The notes under the pieces were generated by a model that saw nothing but the letters and a program-made list of their open reading frames with translations, searched no databases and was not told the origin of the DNA. Source: JACDAN01 sp963802375 (GTDB lineage: Bacteria > Actinomycetota > Thermoleophilia > Gaiellales > Gaiellaceae). Taken from it: DNA of 64,000 nucleotides. The translations under genes were made by a program, and so were the position numbers. The stretch lies in assembly GCA_963802375.1 (NCBI GenBank), contig CAWDIJ010000004.1:62001-126000 (forward strand), in the 5' to 3' direction. Below are positions 8,230 through 16,603 of this stretch, in pieces (the stretch's first letter is position 1; each line of letters starts with the position of its first letter).

Positions 8230-9141
8230 CTAGCTCCGCTCGCGCATCAGCGCACTCAGGTCGGCCAGCGGACCCAGGTGCCGCAGCTTGTCCGGGTTGA
8301 CAATCGTGCTCACGCCCTGGATCTGGCCCTCCGCGATGTCGAGGGACGTGACGCCGATCAGCCTGCCCTCGCGGTCGAAGGCCAGCGCACCCGGTTGCCC
8401 GTTCACCTCCTCGCGGCGCCAGGTGAAGCCGAAGAAGTGGGTCCCGACGCGCACCTGCGCGATCAGCGTGCGCGCTACCCTGGTGCGGCCGTGGACCGCA
8501 TGTACGGCGGCGGGTGCCTTGCCGCCGCCGTCGCCGCGGAACACGACGTCGTGGGCCAGCAGTTCCTCCAGCCCTTCGAGATCGCCCTCCTCGGCGGCCG
8601 CGAAGAAGCGTGTGGCGAGCTCCTCGCGCTGCTCGCGTGAGGCCTCGAATCGGGGGCGGCGCTCCTCCACGTGGCGGCGGGCCCGTGTGGCGAGCTGGCG
8701 GGCGTTCTGCTCGCTCGTGCCGACGATCTCCGCGATCCGGTCGTAGGGCTCGTCGAACACCTCGCGCAGTAGGAACGCGGCGCGCTGCTCAGGCGACAGG
8801 CTCTCGAGCAGGACGAGGAAGGCGAGCGACAGCGAGTCCGCCATCTCGGCCTTGCGAGCGGGATCCGCGTCGGTGCTCGCCACGAGCGGCTCCGGCAGCC
8901 ACTCCCCCACGTAGCTCTCGCGCCGCACCCGCGCCGAGCGCAGGTGGTCGAGGGAGAGCCGCGAGACCACCGTGGACAGGTAGGCGCGAGGCGACTCGAT
9001 CCGCTCGCCGCCCTCCCGCGCCCGGTGGAGACGGAGGAACCCCTCCTGCACCACGTCCTCCGCCTCGCTCACGCTGCCGAGCATCCGGTAGGCGATGGCG
9101 AACGCCGACGGGCGGAGCTCTTCGAACTCCTCCTCGGCCAT
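8230..9141 (-). CDS. ECF41-family RNA polymerase sigma factor with SnoaL-like C-terminal domain
   Basis: In the 303-residue protein, sigma region 2 (AYRMLGSVSEAEDVVQEGFL) and region 4 (LSPEQRAAFLLREVFDEPYD) come first, followed by a SnoaL/NTF2-like extension. All three ECF41 hallmarks are present: WLPEP in the linker, DGGGK in the extension and NPDKL near the end. In this family the extension controls activity in place of an anti-sigma factor. The gene starts four bases after the epimerase stop, and the operon promoter at 10141-10167 matches the ECF41 consensus, so it should drive its own transcription. Confidence 0.93.
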   Translation of the reverse strand: MAEEEFEELRPSAFAIAYRMLGSVSEAEDVVQEGFLRLHRAREGGERIESPRAYLSTVVSRLSLDHLRSARVRRESYVGEWLPEPLVASTDADPARKAEMADSLSLAFLVLLESLSPEQRAAFLLREVFDEPYDRIAEIVGTSEQNARQLATRARRHVEERRPRFEASREQREELATRFFAAAEEGDLEGLEELLAHDVVFRGDGGGKAPAAVHAVHGRTRVARTLIAQVRVGTHFFGFTWRREEVNGQPGALAFDREGRLIGVTSLDIAEGQIQGVSTIVNPDKLRHLGPLADLSALMRERS

Positions 9142-9144
9142 CGC

Positions 9145-10107
9145 TCAGCCGAGTCCTTGCGCGAAGCCCTGCCGCCAGCTCGCAAAGCGCGGCCTCCAGC
9201 CGAGCTCGTGCTTCGCCTTTTCGTTCGAGGCGCCCTTCACCTCGGTCATCATGGCGGTCGCCGTCTCACCGGCCGCCAGCCGCACCAGCCAGCGTGGGGC
9301 ACGCCTCGGCGGCTTGGCACCCAGCGCGCTCGCCAGCGCCGGCAGCCAATCCCGCACCGGCGCGGGCTCGTCGTCGACGACGTTGTAGATACCCGCCTGG
9401 CCGTGCTCGACCGCCGCGGCGGTCGCCGCCGCGGCGTCTTCGATGTGAACGAACGACCAGACGCCACCACCGCCCCCGACCAGCGGGAACCGACGCTTGC
9501 GGATCGGCCCCGCCATCACCGCGTCCGGAGCCAGGCTGAACCCGGTTCCTGGTCCGTAGAAGCTGCCGTAGCGCAACACGAGACCCTCGCCCCACTCGAT
9601 CGTCGTGACGGCCTCCTCCAGATGAAGGATCGCCGCCAGCCCCGGCCGCATGGCCGCCGGCGGGTTGGGATCGTGAGGATCAGCCTCGGTCACCACCGGC
9701 CCGCCTGTGCGGGCGATTTGAAAAGCCGCAATGCTCTGCGCTACGAAGCGCCGTGCCCCCACGGCGCAACCGGCGGCCAAGAGATGGTCCGTCGCCTCGG
9801 TACGTAGCCGGTTGGTCATGATCACCCCCGAGGAGCGCTCGGGGTGCCGGGCGTCGCGTAGGGACACCTTCCCAGACAGCGCCGTGAGCTGATGCACGAT
9901 CACCTCCGGCTCTGCGGACGCCACCGCCTGGGCGACCGCGTCGGGATCGAGAGCCTCGGCGACGACCGGGTGCGCTCCCAGGCTGCGCACCAGCTCCTGC
10001 TTCGATTCAGTCCGGGTCATCCCGACGACCTCGTGGCCTCTCGCCACGAGCTGCGGGACGAGCTGTCTGCCGAGGGCGCCTGTGGCGCCGGCTACGAAGA
10101 CCTTCAT
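9145..10107 (-). CDS. NAD(P)-dependent epimerase/dehydratase, ECF41 target
   Basis: The 320-residue extended short-chain dehydrogenase begins with the Rossmann motif VFVAGATGALGRQLV. YGSFYGPG occupies the usual active-site/loop region and YNVVDDEPAPVRDWLPALA follows. Epimerases of this type are one of the classes (with carboxymuconolactone decarboxylases and oxidoreductases) conserved beside ECF41 genes. The ATG at 10107 follows GAGGAG; an open frame extends upstream but has no homology and would cross the promoter. A close paralogue lies at 35447-36424. The physiological substrate is unknown. Confidence 0.9.
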   Translation of the reverse strand: MKVFVAGATGALGRQLVPQLVARGHEVVGMTRTESKQELVRSLGAHPVVAEALDPDAVAQAVASAEPEVIVHQLTALSGKVSLRDARHPERSSGVIMTNRLRTEATDHLLAAGCAVGARRFVAQSIAAFQIARTGGPVVTEADPHDPNPPAAMRPGLAAILHLEEAVTTIEWGEGLVLRYGSFYGPGTGFSLAPDAVMAGPIRKRRFPLVGGGGGVWSFVHIEDAAAATAAAVEHGQAGIYNVVDDEPAPVRDWLPALASALGAKPPRRAPRWLVRLAAGETATAMMTEVKGASNEKAKHELGWRPRFASWRQGFAQGLG

Positions 10108-10140
10108 GACTGCTCCTCTCGTCTCACTTCGCCCTTGTAA

Positions 10141-10167
10141 GACGAGATAGATGCGACGCCTGTGACA
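10141..10167 (-). promoter_or_regulatory. ECF41-type promoter TGTCACA-N16-CGTC
   Basis: On the minus strand, TGTCACA (10167-10161) is followed by exactly 16 bases and CGTC (10144-10141). This equals the published ECF41 promoter consensus. It lies 33 bases upstream of the epimerase ATG and should drive the epimerase-sigma operon autoregulatorily. Confidence 0.85.
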
Positions 10168-10234
10168 CTTCCGGCGCCCGGTGCTCAGCGCGCGCACGTC
10201 CGACAACGGCGCGCGTGCACCCGTCCGCGGGCGG

Positions 10235-10594
10235 TCACTCTCCTCGCTGTTTGCTCGTTCGCTCGCGGGCTGACGACTCCGCGAGTCGCTTGATCGCACC
10301 GAGCCGCTGGTCCCACTCGGCGGCGACTCGCGCGAACCACTCACTTGCAGCGTCGAGCCGCTCCGGCCGGACGGCGTAGAGGACTTCACGCCCCACTCGG
10401 CGCGAGTCGACGAGGCCCGCCCGCTCGAGCACGGAGAGGTGCTTGGCGACGGCCTGCCGCGTGACAGGCAGATCGCCGGCGAGCGTTGTGGCCGTCGCCT
10501 CACCGTGAGCTAGGAGGGCGTCGAGGAGCCTACGACGCGTTGGGTCGGCGACCGCCGCCCAGAGCTCATCGCCGTCGTCGCCGCCTTGCCTCAT
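10235..10594 (-). CDS. ArsR-family winged-helix regulator
   Basis: The 119-residue protein has the ArsR/SmtB winged helix: LWAAVADPTRRRLLDALL, then LPVTRQAVAKHLSVLERAGL and a wing with GREVLYAV. No CxC or other metal-site cysteines are present, so it is unlikely to be a metal sensor. The start overlaps the SRPBCC stop as ATGA, meaning the two are translated together. The unit is divergent from DUF899 across two GCAACC-N3-GGTTGC palindromes, the probable operators. Confidence 0.9.
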   Translation of the reverse strand: MRQGGDDGDELWAAVADPTRRRLLDALLAHGEATATTLAGDLPVTRQAVAKHLSVLERAGLVDSRRVGREVLYAVRPERLDAASEWFARVAAEWDQRLGAIKRLAESSARERTSKQRGE

Positions 10595-11049
10595 TGCTGG
10601 GGAGCTGGACGGACGTGCTTCGAGATGTACTCGCGCAGCTCGTCGAGCTCTAGCTGCCAGCCTTGCGTGTTCTCGCCTGCGTACCTCGCCTTCTTGTCCT
10701 CGGACCAGGTCAGCTCGCGAAACCCGCTCTCGACGACTCGCAGGCGCGTGTGGTCACCCTCCGCGGCGAGAGTGAACTCGACGAGCGTCGAGTTGTCCTT
10801 GCGCTGCTCCTCGCCGACGGCACGGACCCAGCGATACGCGAGATTGCGTGGCGGCTCGACCCGCTCGACCCAGGCACGGGCCGGGCCGTGCGCTAGCCAG
10901 TCAAATGTCGCCTCGCCCCCGGGGCGTAGATCGATCTCGGCCGAGTCGCTGAACCAGCCGGCAACGTGCTGGGGCTCAGTCAGCACCGCCCAAACGACGT
11001 CGATCGGGGCCTCGATCAGGATCTCTCGCTCGATGCGCTCAGGAACCAC
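10591..11049 (-). CDS. SRPBCC (AHSA1/START-like) protein
   Basis: The 152-residue protein shows the AHSA1 subfamily pattern: IEAPIDVVWAVLTEPQHVAG, WFSDSAEIDLRPGG, and a C-terminal helix GWQLELDELREYI. Such proteins form a hydrophobic ligand cavity and are commonly paired with an ArsR regulator in one operon, as here. The GTG start follows AGGAGGA. A similar ArsR/AHSA1 pair occurs at 55150-55983 in the opposite gene order. Confidence 0.88.
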   Translation of the reverse strand: MVPERIEREILIEAPIDVVWAVLTEPQHVAGWFSDSAEIDLRPGGEATFDWLAHGPARAWVERVEPPRNLAYRWVRAVGEEQRKDNSTLVEFTLAAEGDHTRLRVVESGFRELTWSEDKKARYAGENTQGWQLELDELREYISKHVRPAPQQ

Positions 11050-11070
11050 CGTCTCCTCCTTCGGGAATAC

Positions 11071-11085
11071 GCAACCAACGGTTGC
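11071..11085. promoter_or_regulatory. Operator palindrome 1 (ArsR site)
   Basis: GCAACC-AAC-GGTTGC is an inverted repeat with 6-bp arms, located just upstream of the SRPBCC-ArsR operon start. Confidence 0.7.
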
Positions 11086-11103
11086 TCGTTATGTCGTCTA
11101 GGA

Positions 11104-11118
11104 GCAACCAATGGTTGC
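11104..11118. promoter_or_regulatory. Operator palindrome 2 (ArsR site)
   Basis: GCAACC-AAT-GGTTGC repeats the arms of palindrome 1. Centres are 33 bp apart, about three helical turns, so two dimers could bind the same face of the spacer between the divergent units. It covers an apparent ATG at 11111, which argues that the DUF899 start is further downstream. Confidence 0.7.
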
Positions 11119-11146
11119 AGGAGCACAGGATGAAAGGACTCGAGTG

Positions 11147-11923
11147 ATGGATGCGCAGGTGACTGATCACAAGATTGGAACGCGCGAGGAATGGCTTGCT
11201 GCACGTGAGCAACTCCTTACCCGCGAGAAGCACCACACCCGGCTCGGCGACGAACTCGCGCGGCAGCGGCGCGAGCTGCCCTGGGTGCGAGTGGAGAAGG
11301 AGTACCGCTTCGACACCGACGACGGCGAGAAGGCGCTCGGCGAGCTGTTCGACGGACACTCCCAGCTGCTCGTCTACCACTTCATGTTCGGCCCGAGCTA
11401 CCAGGCCGGAGACCCCGTCAACTCATCGATAGCCGATACCGTCAACGGCGTGCTCCCACACCTGCGCGCTCGTGACGTGTCGTTCGTCTTCGTCTCCCAA
11501 GCGCCGCTGGAGAAGCTGCAGGCGTACAAGCGCCGTATGGGCTGGAGCTTTCCGTGGGTGTCGACCGCCCGCACCGACTTCAACTTCGACCTCGGCTTCT
11601 CGTTCACCGAGGAACAGGCTCGCGAGGCCGTGGCGCAGATGAGGCCGACCGGGCTCGCGCCGTGGGCAGGGCTACCGCCGATCGTCGAGCAGAACGCCCA
11701 CGCGACGGGCACCGACGTCGTCGGGTACCTCACCGAGAGCCCCGGCTTCAGCACCTTCGCACGCGACGACGGCGCCGTGTACCACACGTACTCGAGCACG
11801 TGGCGCGGATTGGAGTTCCTGATGGGCTACTACCCGATCCTCGACCACGCGCCGAAGGGCCGCGACGAGGGCGAGGCGTGGCAGCTCTGGATCCGCCGGC
11901 ACGACGAGTACGGGAGCGAGTGA
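11147..11923 (+). CDS. DUF899 (thioredoxin-like) family protein
   Basis: The 258-residue product has family landmarks REEWLAAREQLLTREK, RRELPWVRVEKEYRFD, LVYHFMFG and a C-terminal FLMGYYPILDHAPKGRDE. DUF899 proteins have a thioredoxin-like fold, but no CxxC is present here, so redox activity is doubtful. ATG 11147 lies behind AAGGA. The gene is divergent from the SRPBCC-ArsR pair and shares its operators. DUF899 next to ArsR/AHSA1 genes is a familiar association; the function is not established. Confidence 0.85.
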   Translation: MDAQVTDHKIGTREEWLAAREQLLTREKHHTRLGDELARQRRELPWVRVEKEYRFDTDDGEKALGELFDGHSQLLVYHFMFGPSYQAGDPVNSSIADTVNGVLPHLRARDVSFVFVSQAPLEKLQAYKRRMGWSFPWVSTARTDFNFDLGFSFTEEQAREAVAQMRPTGLAPWAGLPPIVEQNAHATGTDVVGYLTESPGFSTFARDDGAVYHTYSSTWRGLEFLMGYYPILDHAPKGRDEGEAWQLWIRRHDEYGSE

Positions 11924-12007
11924 CGCGGAGTTCAGGGCGATCGGACGGTCGGCCCGCCAACTAGGCGGCGGGTGCTATGACAGACCCGTCAGCTGAAAGG
12001 AGTGACG

Positions 12008-12841
12008 ATGTCCGCAGCTCTCACAATTCACCGTTTCCCTGCCGAGCACGAGGGCGCATTCGTCAATGCCTACGTGGTCGAGACCGCGTCCGGGGTCGTC
12101 GCCGTTGACGGGTTGCTGCAGGTCTCAGCCGCCAAGGAGATGCGCGCCGCTATCGAGCGGCTCGGGAAGCCGCTCCTGGCCGCGCTTCTGACGCACTCTC
12201 ACCCCGACCACTATGCCGCGCTCGGCGAGGTCGTCGCCGGCGACGACGTCCCGATCTACGCACCGCAGGGAGTGATCGACACGATCGCGGCGGACGACGC
12301 CGTCAAAGATCAGATCGTCGGCCCGCTTTTCGGCGAAGACTGGCCGGCGAATCGCGTCTTCCCCAACACCGCGATCGCCGATGGGGAGAGCTTGAGCTTC
12401 GACGACGTGAAGTTCACTGTCATCGACCTCGGCCCGAGCGAGTCGCCGCACGACAGCCCGTGGATTCTCGGCGATGACGCGAAGACGGTCTTCCTCGGCG
12501 ACCAGATCTACGACCACAAGCACTGCTTCCTCGGTGACGGCTTCTACGAGGAGTGGTTGGCGAACATCGAGACGCTCCGCACGCGCTTCCCCGAGGATGC
12601 CGTGTTGTACATCGGTCACGGCGGACCGGCCGGGCCGGAGATGTGGGACTGGCAGCGCGAGTACATCGAGCGCTTCGTCGAGGCCGTCTCGGGCGCTGAC
12701 TGGTCGAACACCGATCAGGCGAAGGCGGCCGTCGTCGGGCGGATGAAAGCCTACGAGCCGAGCGACGACCTGCAGATCCTGATGGAGCTGAGTATCGAGC
12801 CGATCGCAACCAAGCTCGGACTGCTGGCGCCAGCGGAATGA
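12008..12841 (+). CDS. MBL-fold metallo-hydrolase
   Basis: The 277-residue protein has the metallo-beta-lactamase metal motif LTHSHPDHYAAL (HxHxDH) around residue 60. Further ligands are plausible in SPHDS, FLGDQIYDH and YIGHGGP. AAGGAG five bases upstream fixes the ATG. The fold covers many hydrolases such as lactonases, glyoxalase II and sulfatases, and the substrate cannot be told from sequence. It stands 84 bases after DUF899 and 46 before a RibD_C reductase. Confidence 0.88.
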   Translation: MSAALTIHRFPAEHEGAFVNAYVVETASGVVAVDGLLQVSAAKEMRAAIERLGKPLLAALLTHSHPDHYAALGEVVAGDDVPIYAPQGVIDTIAADDAVKDQIVGPLFGEDWPANRVFPNTAIADGESLSFDDVKFTVIDLGPSESPHDSPWILGDDAKTVFLGDQIYDHKHCFLGDGFYEEWLANIETLRTRFPEDAVLYIGHGGPAGPEMWDWQREYIERFVEAVSGADWSNTDQAKAAVVGRMKAYEPSDDLQILMELSIEPIATKLGLLAPAE

Positions 12842-12887
12842 GCGTTTGAGGCGGTAGCTGACAGCGCCAACGAAAAGGGGAACCGAA

Positions 12888-13460
12888 ATGGGAACGATCG
12901 TCGTCAGCGAGAACGTCTCCCTTGACGGAGTCATCCAGGACCCGGCCGGTGACGAGGGCTTCAGGCTCGGCGGCTGGGTCGGCCTGATCAAGGACAGCCC
13001 ACAGCTCAACAAGCTCGCGCTCGACGAGGCGCTGGGCGCCGAGGCCTTGCTGCTGGGCCGGCGGAGCTACGAGTGGCTCGCCGCGCGATGGCCATCCCGG
13101 AGCGGCGAGCTGGCGGACAGGTTGAACAGCATGCCCAAATACGTCGTGTCCTCGACGCTCGACGATCCAGCCTGGAACAACTCGACGGTACTCAAGGGCG
13201 ATGTGGTGAACGAGGTCTCGAAGCTGAAGCAAGAGCTCAAGGGAGACATCCTCGTCGCCGGCAGCTTCCAGCTCCTGCGCACGCTGATGGAGCACGACCT
13301 CGTCGACGAGCTGCGGCTGAAGATCTTCCCGGTCGTGCTCGGGGCCGGCGACCGCCTCTTCGGGGAGACCAGCGACAAGAAACCCATGCGCCTCGTCAAT
13401 ACCCAGACACTCGGCGACGGCGTCGCCATCCTCACCTACGAGGCCGTCCGATCCCCATGA
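12888..13460 (+). CDS. Dihydrofolate-reductase-like RibD C-terminal domain protein (copy 1 of 4)
   Basis: The 190-residue product matches RibD_C: VVSENVSLDGVIQDPAG, LLLGRRSYEWLA, DILVAGSFQLLRTLMEHDLV, and IFPVVLGAGDRLFGE. The GS(F/A)xL loop and PVVLGxGxRLF strand form the NADPH-binding region. Real riboflavin synthesis is unlikely because there is no deaminase domain. Such stand-alone proteins are usually called dihydrofolate reductase family and probably reduce unknown substrates. Other copies lie at 19734, 23559 and 56046. Confidence 0.88.
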   Translation: MGTIVVSENVSLDGVIQDPAGDEGFRLGGWVGLIKDSPQLNKLALDEALGAEALLLGRRSYEWLAARWPSRSGELADRLNSMPKYVVSSTLDDPAWNNSTVLKGDVVNEVSKLKQELKGDILVAGSFQLLRTLMEHDLVDELRLKIFPVVLGAGDRLFGETSDKKPMRLVNTQTLGDGVAILTYEAVRSP

Positions 13461-13487
13461 GCAGGCTCGCCGTCACCGAACGGGCCT

Positions 13488-13697
13488 GACATCCGCGCCC
13501 GGGAACGGCGGAGAGCTTCGCGGCGGTCTCGATCGCCCGCTCCTCCGACTCGACGTCGACGATCTGGAAGCCCGCCCAGCCACTGCTGGAGCTCCTGGAA
13601 CGGCCCGTCGGTGACCACGGGCGCTCCGGCGCCGTCGGAGATGACGATCCTGGCGAGATCGGGCCTGACGACGACCTCGGACTGGACGAGCCGGTCA
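13488..13697 (-). pseudogene. YCII/DGPF-domain remnant, frameshifted
   Basis: Two frames on the minus strand carry consecutive pieces of a YCII protein: PVVTDGPFQELQQWL, then after a one-base shift AGFQIVDVESEERAIETAAK. The run GCTGGGCGGG at the junction looks like one extra G relative to a normal WLAGF reading. The first 40 residues of the domain are missing and the YjbR gene ends at the break. The intact relative at 51820 pairs with an ECF42 sigma factor, so this may be the residue of a similar pair. Confidence 0.5.
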
Positions 13698-14114
13698 CTC
13701 CTCGTCGGCTACGTGCTCCGCCAGCCAGGCCTTTGCGACGCGCTTCTGCGCGCGCGCCAGCCAGGCGACCGCCACGAGCTCGTACAGCTCTTCGCGGTCC
13801 ATGCGGACGAGGTCCGGGATGCGCACAAGCACTGCCGGGTAGCCCCGGAAGTGAGGCGTGGTGAAATAGAGGCCTCGGTCGTCGGCCAGGAGGAGCTCCT
13901 TCTCGTCGAGGCCGTCGACCCGGAACATGAGCACGTCGTCGAGGCGCTCCCCGGTCTCCGGGTCGATCGCGTCCGGCCGCCGCCTGCGGTGAAAGCAGAA
14001 CATCTTCCCGTGGACGTGGTACGAAGGCCGGCCGTCGTCGGACACCTCCTTCGTCACCAGCGGCATGGCGAGCGCGAGCTCGTCGAGGTCGGCCATCGTG
14101 GCCATGCCGGCCAC
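13695..14114 (-). CDS. MmcQ/YjbR-family protein
   Basis: The 139-residue protein has the YjbR pattern: LDELALAMPLVTKEVSDDGR, YHVHGKMFCFHRRR, FTTPHFRGYPAVLVRIPDL, and a C-terminal LVAVAWLARAQKRVAKAWL. The CyaY-like fold is often annotated as DNA-binding, but the function is uncertain. An in-frame ATG at 14096 (MADLDEL) gives the N-terminus usual for the family, so the true protein may be six residues shorter. It is divergent from the BBE oxidase gene. Confidence 0.82.
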   Translation of the reverse strand: MAGMATMADLDELALAMPLVTKEVSDDGRPSYHVHGKMFCFHRRRRPDAIDPETGERLDDVLMFRVDGLDEKELLLADDRGLYFTTPHFRGYPAVLVRIPDLVRMDREELYELVAVAWLARAQKRVAKAWLAEHVADEE

Positions 14115-14223
14115 TCTGCGTGGCGCCTAGGCGTACGTCAATCTCGCCTCCGCGTCACCCATCGACGAGGCCGACCGGCACGCCGTCCTCTCCAGCCCGG
14201 CCGCACAGGTGCATCCTTGATGC

Positions 14224-15621
14224 ATGACGCGTACGGCTGTTGACTGGGAGACGCTGCAAGGGGCGATCGGCGGCGCGGTCGTATTGCCGGAGGCTCCCGA
14301 CTACGACTCGGTGCGCATTCCCGCGATGGCGCGCTTCGAGGCCGTGCGACCCGCGGGCGTTGTCTTGTGCGGGTCCTCCGACGACGTCGCCGCGGCAATT
14401 GCGTTTGCACGGCGCGCCGGGCTGGAGACGAGGATCCGGAGCGGGGGGCACTCCGTCGCCGGCCGTTCGTCGACCGAGGGACTCGTCATCGACGTCACGC
14501 CGATGAGGTCCGTGTCCGTAGCGGACGGCGTGGCGACGGTCGGCGCGGGCGCTCGGCTCGACGGTCTCTACGACGCGCTCGACGAGCATGGACTGACGAT
14601 CCCCGCCGGCTGCGGCCCCTCCGTCGGGATCGGCGGCCTCACACTCGGCGGTGGTATCGGGGTCCTCGGTCGCAAGCACGGCCTGACCTGCGACCACCTC
14701 GTCGGAGCAGAGGTCGTCCTGGCGGACGGCCGGGTGGTCCGCTGCGACGAGCAGCACGATGCAGAGCTGTTCTGGGCGCTGCGCGGTGCCGGAGGTGGCA
14801 ACTTCGGCGTCGTCGTGTCCTTCGTCTTTCGGACCGTGCCCGCGCCGGCGACGACGGTCTTCCGGCTCACCTGGCCATTCGTGCACGCCGCGGCGTTAGT
14901 CGAGGCGTGGCAGGGATGGGCACCCAGCGGGCCCGACGAGCTCGACGCCACGTTGCGACTGACCATGGGCGACGACGGCGAGCCGCCTCTCGCGGACCTC
15001 ATCGGCGCCTGCGGCGGCAACGAAGCCGACGCCGTCGAGCTCCTCGACCGACTGGTCGCTGGGGCCGGCTCCGATCCGACATCCGCATCGCATCGTCACA
15101 TGGGCTACCGAGAGGCGAAGCGGTATCTCGACGAGCTCGGAAGCGCCGAAATCCGGCCTGAGCCCGTCACTTCGGAAGAGCCGGCGCGCGGCTATCTCTT
15201 CACGAAGTCGGAGTTCTTCCGTCGACCACTCCCGTCCCAGACGATCGCCGCGCTTCTAGAGAACCTTTCAGCACCGTTCGGCGACATCGGATCGCGCGAG
15301 GTGACCTTCACGCCCTGGGGCGGCGCCTACAACCGCGTCCCCGAAGATGCCACCGCGTTTCCCCACCGCAATGAGCTCTTCCTGATCCAGCACCTGCTCG
15401 TGATCGACCCCGACGCCAAGATCGAGGCCGCACGCGAATGGCTGACACGGTCCTGGGCAATCGTGCATCCGCATGGATCCGGCGGCGTGTACCCGAACTT
15501 CCCCGACCTCGACCTCGAGGACTGGCCTCGCGCCTACCACGGGGGGAACTACGACCGTCTGCTCGGCGTCAAGGCGACGTACGACCCGACGAACTCCTTC
15601 CGCTTCGAGCAGTCGCTATGA
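14224..15621 (+). CDS. FAD-binding oxidoreductase, berberine-bridge (BBE) type
   Basis: The 465-residue flavoprotein has the PCMH-type FAD domain: RSGGHSVAGRSS (the His that binds FAD covalently in BBE enzymes), GCGPSVGIGGLTLGGGIG, and GLTCDHLVGAEVV, whose Cys is placed for a second flavin bond. The BBE C-terminus YDPTNSFRF ends the protein. Family members oxidise alcohols, sugars or alkaloid-like compounds with O2. It resembles the partial gene at 2-205. No convincing ribosome site precedes the ATG. Confidence 0.92.
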   Translation: MTRTAVDWETLQGAIGGAVVLPEAPDYDSVRIPAMARFEAVRPAGVVLCGSSDDVAAAIAFARRAGLETRIRSGGHSVAGRSSTEGLVIDVTPMRSVSVADGVATVGAGARLDGLYDALDEHGLTIPAGCGPSVGIGGLTLGGGIGVLGRKHGLTCDHLVGAEVVLADGRVVRCDEQHDAELFWALRGAGGGNFGVVVSFVFRTVPAPATTVFRLTWPFVHAAALVEAWQGWAPSGPDELDATLRLTMGDDGEPPLADLIGACGGNEADAVELLDRLVAGAGSDPTSASHRHMGYREAKRYLDELGSAEIRPEPVTSEEPARGYLFTKSEFFRRPLPSQTIAALLENLSAPFGDIGSREVTFTPWGGAYNRVPEDATAFPHRNELFLIQHLLVIDPDAKIEAAREWLTRSWAIVHPHGSGGVYPNFPDLDLEDWPRAYHGGNYDRLLGVKATYDPTNSFRFEQSL

Positions 15622-15695
15622 CCGAGCTCGATCTGACGGTGGACGGTCGCACGTGAGCCCGTCTGCACCCGAACGTCTGAGAGAGGAGTAGGAGC

Positions 15696-16577
15696 ATGGA
15701 AAGAGCGACCAAGACGCGTTTTGCGTTCCAAAGCGGAGGCGAGACTCTGGTGGGCAACCTCTTCTTGCCGGAGAGGGCAAAGCCGGCCGGCGTCGTCGTC
15801 GCAGTTGGCCCGCTCACCTCGGTGAAGGAGCAAGCGGCCGGCACCTACGCCCAGGCCATGGCCGAGCGCGGGTTCGCCGGGCTCGCGTTTGACTACCGGT
15901 ACTTCGGCGAGAGCGCCGGCTTGCCGCGCCAGCTCGAGAACCCCGAAGCCAACATCGAGGACATCAAGAACGCCGCGACCGCGCTCCTCGCCGACGACCG
16001 GCTGACTGACCTGCCCCTCTTCGGCCTTGGCGTCTGCTTTGGCGCCGGACCGATGGTGCGCTCTGTGGCGGAGGACCGTCGCTTCCGTGCCTTCGCGGGT
16101 GTTGCCGGTGTGTTCACCGACAACGCGAAGACCATGGCGAGGATGGGCGCTGCATATCAAGCGACGATCGATCGCGGCCTAGCTGCCGAACGTCAGTGGC
16201 GTGAGACGGGCGAGGCGGAGACCATCCCCGCCGTCGCGCCGGACGGCGGGGATGTCGCAATGCCGCTTCGGGAGGCGTTTGAGTTCTACGGGACGTCTCG
16301 CGGCCAAGTGCCCAACTACGTGAACGGCTACGCGGTGCAGTCACTTGCCCACAGCCTGCCGTTTGACGCGCGCGGCGCGGCGGACGTGATCGAGGCACCG
16401 GTGCTGATCGTCCACTCGGAGAACGCGTTAACTCCCGATCTCGCCCACGCCTTCTACTCGGCTGTGGAATCGCCCAAGCAGGAGCTCTGGCTCGAGTCGC
16501 AGGGCCAGATCGACTTCTACGACGACCCGAAACTCGTTACACCGGCAGCAGATGCAGTCGCGCGTTTCTTGCGCTGA
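15696..16577 (+). CDS. Alpha/beta hydrolase with Cys nucleophile (dienelactone-hydrolase-like)
   Basis: In the 293-residue product the nucleophile elbow reads GLGVCFGAG, with Cys instead of Ser, as in dienelactone hydrolases. LIVHSENALTPD lies where the acid loop should be. Where the catalytic His is expected the sequence is SQGQIDFYDDP, with Gln in place of His. The triad may be altered, or His may come from elsewhere. GGAGTAGGAGC before the ATG is a good ribosome site. It sits directly upstream of another alpha/beta hydrolase. Confidence 0.85.
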   Translation: MERATKTRFAFQSGGETLVGNLFLPERAKPAGVVVAVGPLTSVKEQAAGTYAQAMAERGFAGLAFDYRYFGESAGLPRQLENPEANIEDIKNAATALLADDRLTDLPLFGLGVCFGAGPMVRSVAEDRRFRAFAGVAGVFTDNAKTMARMGAAYQATIDRGLAAERQWRETGEAETIPAVAPDGGDVAMPLREAFEFYGTSRGQVPNYVNGYAVQSLAHSLPFDARGAADVIEAPVLIVHSENALTPDLAHAFYSAVESPKQELWLESQGQIDFYDDPKLVTPAADAVARFLR

Positions 16578-16603
16578 GACCGATCTCGGCGAGGTATTAG
16601 CCA

